From Rhizobium sp. LC145 (GTDB taxonomy: Bacteria; Pseudomonadota; Alphaproteobacteria; Rhizobiales; Rhizobiaceae): a stretch of 64,000 bases of DNA. Made by a program: the position numbers and the translations under genes. How positions within the stretch are numbered: position 1 is the stretch's first letter; every line of letters begins with the position of its first letter. The stretch spans positions 310,001-374,000 of the forward strand of contig NZ_LBHV01000004.1 of assembly GCF_001005825.1 (NCBI RefSeq), in the 5' to 3' direction. This document shows, piece by piece, positions 61,235-64,000 of this stretch. Under the pieces are notes generated by a model. It made no database searches and had not been told where the DNA came from. It was given only the letters and a program-made list of their open reading frames with translations.

Positions 61235-62488
61235 TCAATGCGCAACGGCTGCAGCCGCAGCCTCGTCGATCAGCCGCCCGGTGCGGAAGCGATCTAGGTT
61301 CAGCCCCGCGGCCAGACGGTGCGGCTCGCCCCTGGCGATGAGATGCGCGAAGAGGTTCGCAGAGCCCGGCGTCGCCTTGAAGCCGCCGGTTCCCCAGCCG
61401 CAATTGACGAAGAGGCCCGGAACCGGCGTCACGCCCTGGATCGGCGAGCGGTCCGGCGTGTTGTCGGTGATGCCGCCCCACTGGCGCATCATCTTCACCC
61501 GGCGGAAGATCGGGAAGAGTTCGCAGATCGCATCCAGCGTATGGGTGATGATCTGCAATCCGCCGGTCTGCGAATAGGAGTTGTACTGGTCAGTGCCCGC
61601 GCCGATCACCAACTCGCCCTTGTCGGATTGCGAGATATAGGCATGCACCGTGTTCGACATGACGACGCAGGGGAAGATCGGCTTCAGCGGTTCGGAAACC
61701 AGCGCCTGCAGCGGGGTTGAATGAAGCGGCACGCGCACGCCCGCCATCTCCATGACGACGGAGGAATGGCCGGCGGCCGAAACGCCAACCTTCTTGGCGC
61801 CGATGAAACCGCGGTTCGTCTCCACGCCCTGCACCTCGCCGTTCGGCCCGCGGCGGATGCCGGTCACCTCGCAGTTCTGGATGATGTGGACGCCGCGATC
61901 GGCAGCGGCGCGCGCATAGCCCCAGGCGACCGCATCATGACGAGCCGTGCCGCCGCGCCGCTGCAGCGCCGCGCCATTGATCGGATAGCGCGCCGTCTTG
62001 GAGATATCGAGCGGCGGACAATATGCCTTCGCCTGCTCCGGCGTCAGCCATTCGTTGTCGATGCCGTAGAGCCGGTTCGCATTGATATGCCGCTTGAACG
62101 ACTGCTGGTCATGGACATTGTGCGACAGCATCATCACGCCGCGCGGCGAATACATGACATTATAATTGAGCTCCTGGCTCAAGCCCTCCCAGAGCTTCAA
62201 CGAGTGCTCGTAGATGTCCATGCTCTCTTCATAGAGATAGTTGGAGCGGATGATGGTGGTGTTGCGCCCGGTATTGCCGCCGCCCAGCCAGCCCTTCTCG
62301 ATCACCGCGACATTGGTGATGCCGTGTTCCTTGGCGAGATAATAGGCGGCGCCCAGCCCGTGCCCGCCCGCCCCGACGATGACGACGTCATAGGCGCTGC
62401 GCGGCTCCGGCGAGGTCCATTGAGCCTCCCAGCCCTTGTGGGCACGCATAGCCTCGCGGGCTATGGCGAAAACCGAATACTTGCGCAT
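61235..62488 (-). CDS. soxB: Sarcosine oxidase, beta subunit
   Basis: A 417-residue flavoprotein that oxidises sarcosine to glycine. The FAD-binding motif is VVIVGAGGHGLGAAYYLAKE near residue 35, followed by GWLGGGNTGRNTTIIRSNYL, and late WGGITDNTPDRSPIQG and NCGWGTGGFKATPGS. The start is ATG 62488 (MRKYSVFAIA) with AAGGGCGAG upstream; the frame to 62581 covers promoter DNA. soxB leads the sox operon. A dyad 34-51 bases upstream is a candidate control site. Glycine and one-carbon units from this operon link it to threonine aldolase and folate metabolism. Confidence 0.97.
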   Translation of the reverse strand: MRKYSVFAIAREAMRAHKGWEAQWTSPEPRSAYDVVIVGAGGHGLGAAYYLAKEHGITNVAVIEKGWLGGGNTGRNTTIIRSNYLYEESMDIYEHSLKLWEGLSQELNYNVMYSPRGVMMLSHNVHDQQSFKRHINANRLYGIDNEWLTPEQAKAYCPPLDISKTARYPINGAALQRRGGTARHDAVAWGYARAAADRGVHIIQNCEVTGIRRGPNGEVQGVETNRGFIGAKKVGVSAAGHSSVVMEMAGVRVPLHSTPLQALVSEPLKPIFPCVVMSNTVHAYISQSDKGELVIGAGTDQYNSYSQTGGLQIITHTLDAICELFPIFRRVKMMRQWGGITDNTPDRSPIQGVTPVPGLFVNCGWGTGGFKATPGSANLFAHLIARGEPHRLAAGLNLDRFRTGRLIDEAAAAAVAH

Positions 62489-62799
62489 CTCGCCCTTCAA
62501 ACTCCCTGTCCGACGGTATCGTGGGTAGAGCCATACCCATCGCAAATCAATATCCGACGCAATGGCTGTTTTGCGACGCATTCAAAGATTGTTTCGACAC
62601 GCGGCATCGTGGTCCCGCATACGGGCTTTTTCGCCTACCAATTTCGTCGATGTTTGAAAGTTAGCGTCTGGACTTCGGCAGACTCATCTGCTATCTCGCT
62701 TCATCAATCGCACGGCCGCGCGCCGGGCAAGAGTATTCTATCGCCTCGTGTCACGTCGATATCGGGCGAACAACCAAACCAAAGGAACGGGATTTTCAC
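62489..62799. other. 311-base divergent intergenic region between soxB and rpsU
   Basis: No supported gene. It contains the dyad at 62522-62539, a direct repeat CGACGCA (62555-62561 and 62574-62580, period 19), and a weak hairpin near 62614-62625 followed by CTTTTTC on the plus strand. It must hold the promoters of both soxB and rpsU. Confidence 0.6.
62522..62539. promoter_or_regulatory. Dyad upstream of soxB (candidate operator)
   Basis: TGGGTA (62522-62527) and TACCCA (62534-62539) form a perfect 6-base dyad with a 6-base spacer, 34 bases from the soxB start. A CGACGCA direct repeat lies another 16-41 bases upstream. The regulator is unknown. Confidence 0.4.
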
Positions 62800-63027
62800 G
62801 TGCAGGTACTTGTCCGCGACAACAACGTCGACCAGGCTCTCCGCGCTCTCAAGAAGAAGATGCAGCGCGAAGGCATTTTCCGCGAAATGAAGATGCGCGA
62901 CTACTACGAAAAGCCGTCGCAGAAGCGCGCTCGCGAAAAGGCTGAAGCCGTTCGCCGCGTCCGCAAGCTGGCTCGCAAGCGTGCTCAGCGCGAAGGCCTC
63001 GTCGCCGGCCCTCGCACCGGTCGTTGA
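62800..63027 (+). CDS. rpsU: 30S ribosomal protein S21
   Basis: A 75-residue basic protein of the small subunit, helping mRNA start-site recognition. It matches S21: the N-terminus [20 protein letters not shown], then [20 protein letters not shown] and a basic tail. It starts at GTG 62800; AAAGGAACGGGA lies upstream. The tail after residue 60 ([15 protein letters not shown]) is the form typical of alphaproteobacteria. It is followed by a terminator. Confidence 0.96.
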   Translation: MQVLVRDNNVDQALRALKKKMQREGIFREMKMRDYYEKPSQKRAREKAEAVRRVRKLARKRAQREGLVAGPRTGR

Positions 63028-63063
63028 TCGGCCGTTTTTTCGACGTTTTCACGTGCTTGTAAG

Positions 63064-63094
63064 GCGGGGGCGACTAGGGCGCCGCCGCTTTTTT
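63064..63094 (+). terminator. Rho-independent terminator after rpsU
   Basis: GCGGGGGCG (63064-63072) pairs with CGCCGCCGC (63080-63088) with one mismatch, followed by six T. It lies 37 bases after the rpsU stop and about 60 bases before the TPR lipoprotein gene. Confidence 0.8.
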
Positions 63095-63155
63095 CGATTT
63101 TGTCCGGATCGGTCCAAAGACCGCTCCCGCTGCCCGATACGAGGAAACGCGCCTG

Positions 63156-64000
63156 ATGGCCGCAAAGATTGCCGTTCGCTTCCGCGGAACTGAAACTTCC
63201 GGCCTCTTGCCGTCCATCGCCTTTCCATCCCAAGGAAAAACAGCGCTATCCCTCGCGGTTCTGGCTTCGCTCGCGCTTGCCGGCTGCTCGTCCACCCAGA
63301 CGACCGACCTGATCACGGTCGATCGCGCGCAGGGTTCGCAGGAAAACATCGCCTCCCTTTCCTCCGTCATCCAGGCCAATCCGCAGGACCCGGAAGGCTA
63401 TAACGTGCGCGGTTCGGCCTATGGCCGCTCCGGCGATTTCCGCCGGGCGCTCGACGATTTCAGCCGCGCCATCCAGCTCAATCCGCAGTTCTACCAGGCC
63501 TATGCCAACCGGGCGCTGGTCTACCGCAACATGGGCAAGCCGGTCGAGGCGATCAACGATTACAACCGCGCCATCCAGATCAACTCGAGCTATGACGTGG
63601 CCTATGTCGGCCGTGGCAATATCTACCGCCAGGCGGGCCGCACCAACGAGGCCTTCAACGATTTCAGCCGGGCGATCGAACTCGATACCACGGATGGCCG
63701 GGCGTGGCACAATCGTGGCCTGATCTACCAGGTGCGCAACCAGCACGCTCAGGCGATCGAGGACTTCTCCAAGGCGATCTCGCTTTCGCCGAATTCGCCC
63801 GAGCCCTATAACGGCCGCGGCATCTCCTATGTGGCGCTGAACGACGACGAGAACGCTTTCGCCGACTTCAACCGCGCCATCGAACTTAACGGCGACATCG
63901 CCGAATCCTGGGCCAACCAGGGACTGGTCTACGAGCGCCGTGGCGACAAGGCCAAGGCTGCCCGCTCCTATTCCCATGCGGTGCGTCTCGATCCGAACTA
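63156..64000 (+). CDS. TPR-repeat lipoprotein (partial, C-terminus outside window)
   Basis: An open frame from ATG 63156 to the window edge, 281 codons so far with no stop. A signal peptide ends with the lipobox LAGCS at about residues 44-48, so the mature protein is anchored by acylated Cys. From about residue 75, at least six TPR units repeat with period 34 (for example DFSRAIQLNPQFYQAYANRA, DYNRAIQINSSYDVAYVGRG, DFSRAIELDTTDGRAWHNRG). It resembles NlpI-like TPR lipoproteins that scaffold periplasmic complexes. Partners cannot be inferred here. Confidence 0.92.
   Translation, partial: MAAKIAVRFRGTETSGLLPSIAFPSQGKTALSLAVLASLALAGCSSTQTTDLITVDRAQGSQENIASLSSVIQANPQDPEGYNVRGSAYGRSGDFRRALDDFSRAIQLNPQFYQAYANRALVYRNMGKPVEAINDYNRAIQINSSYDVAYVGRGNIYRQAGRTNEAFNDFSRAIELDTTDGRAWHNRGLIYQVRNQHAQAIEDFSKAISLSPNSPEPYNGRGISYVALNDDENAFADFNRAIELNGDIAESWANQGLVYERRGDKAKAARSYSHAVRLDPN

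Noticed and set aside
62614..62630. CCCG/CGGG hairpin with CTTTTTC in the soxB-rpsU spacer
   Set aside because: Only four pairs; no plus-strand gene upstream needs a terminator there.

Overview
The window looks like chromosomal DNA of an alphaproteobacterium, most probably a member of the Rhizobiaceae (Rhizobium/Agrobacterium/Sinorhizobium-like). The base composition is visibly GC-rich. The four-gene sarcosine oxidase operon, a CpdR homologue beside N-formylglutamate amidohydrolase, an MmgR/suhB-type small RNA upstream of a hisN/suhB-family gene, a glgP-glgB-glgC-glgA-pgm operon and rhizobial-type intergenic palindromes all point there. The genus cannot be fixed from the sequence alone. Almost everything is ordinary core chromosome. 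I see no insertion sequence, prophage, CRISPR array or rRNA.

Layout. 1-928: queC-queD for 7-deazaguanine synthesis, behind a candidate preQ1-I riboswitch. 1127-2611: SPFH protein and NfeD partner. 2662-10502: envelope and sugar genes (kdsD, outer-membrane barrel, FucP-like sugar permease, galU, lytic transglycosylase, an SGNH-fold protein that lacks catalytic residues). 10611-17610: deoxyribosyltransferase and gltB/gltD with a 54-codon membrane-protein gene between them. 18084-23647: threonine aldolase, LysR regulator divergent from an SBF-like transporter, a DUF4160/DUF2442 pair, hsp20 with a ROSE-like leader, and an alpha/beta hydrolase behind a strong terminator. 23688-26328: hisN, the MmgR-like sRNA, N-formylglutamate amidohydrolase, cpdR and tRNA-Val(GAC). 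26642-34876: BCCT transporter, manC, GNAT, a quinone oxidoreductase divergent from an HxlR regulator, an ABC exporter and a VOC protein. 35107-38790: tetR-hlyD-ABC-permease operon in which every junction overlaps as ATGA. 38920-43603: ATP-grasp/alpha-E protein overlapping a transglutaminase-like protein, then a TadG-like VWA protein. 43844-55027: glycogen genes. 55108-56942: MaoC-like protein and cyclopropane fatty-acid synthase. 56948-62488: soxBDAG and a small membrane protein. 62800 to the end: rpsU and a TPR lipoprotein cut by the window edge.

How they work together. galU, pgm, manC and the glg genes share the hexose-phosphate and nucleotide-sugar pool: GlgC and GlgA build glycogen, GlgB branches it, GlgP and GlgX degrade it, and Pgm joins glucose-1-P to glucose-6-P. 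SoxBDAG oxidises sarcosine with tetrahydrofolate as C1 acceptor, and the BCCT transporter could import related betaines. GltBD assimilates ammonia. RNA-level control is unusually well represented: a preQ1-I aptamer before queC, a ROSE-like thermometer before hsp20, an MmgR-like trans sRNA, and a second candidate sRNA/attenuator before the alpha/beta hydrolase. The best candidates for undescribed biology are the gltB-gltD intervening small protein, the degenerate SGNH protein, the ATP-grasp/alpha-E plus transglutaminase pair, the DUF4160/DUF2442 module and the terminator at 22622.
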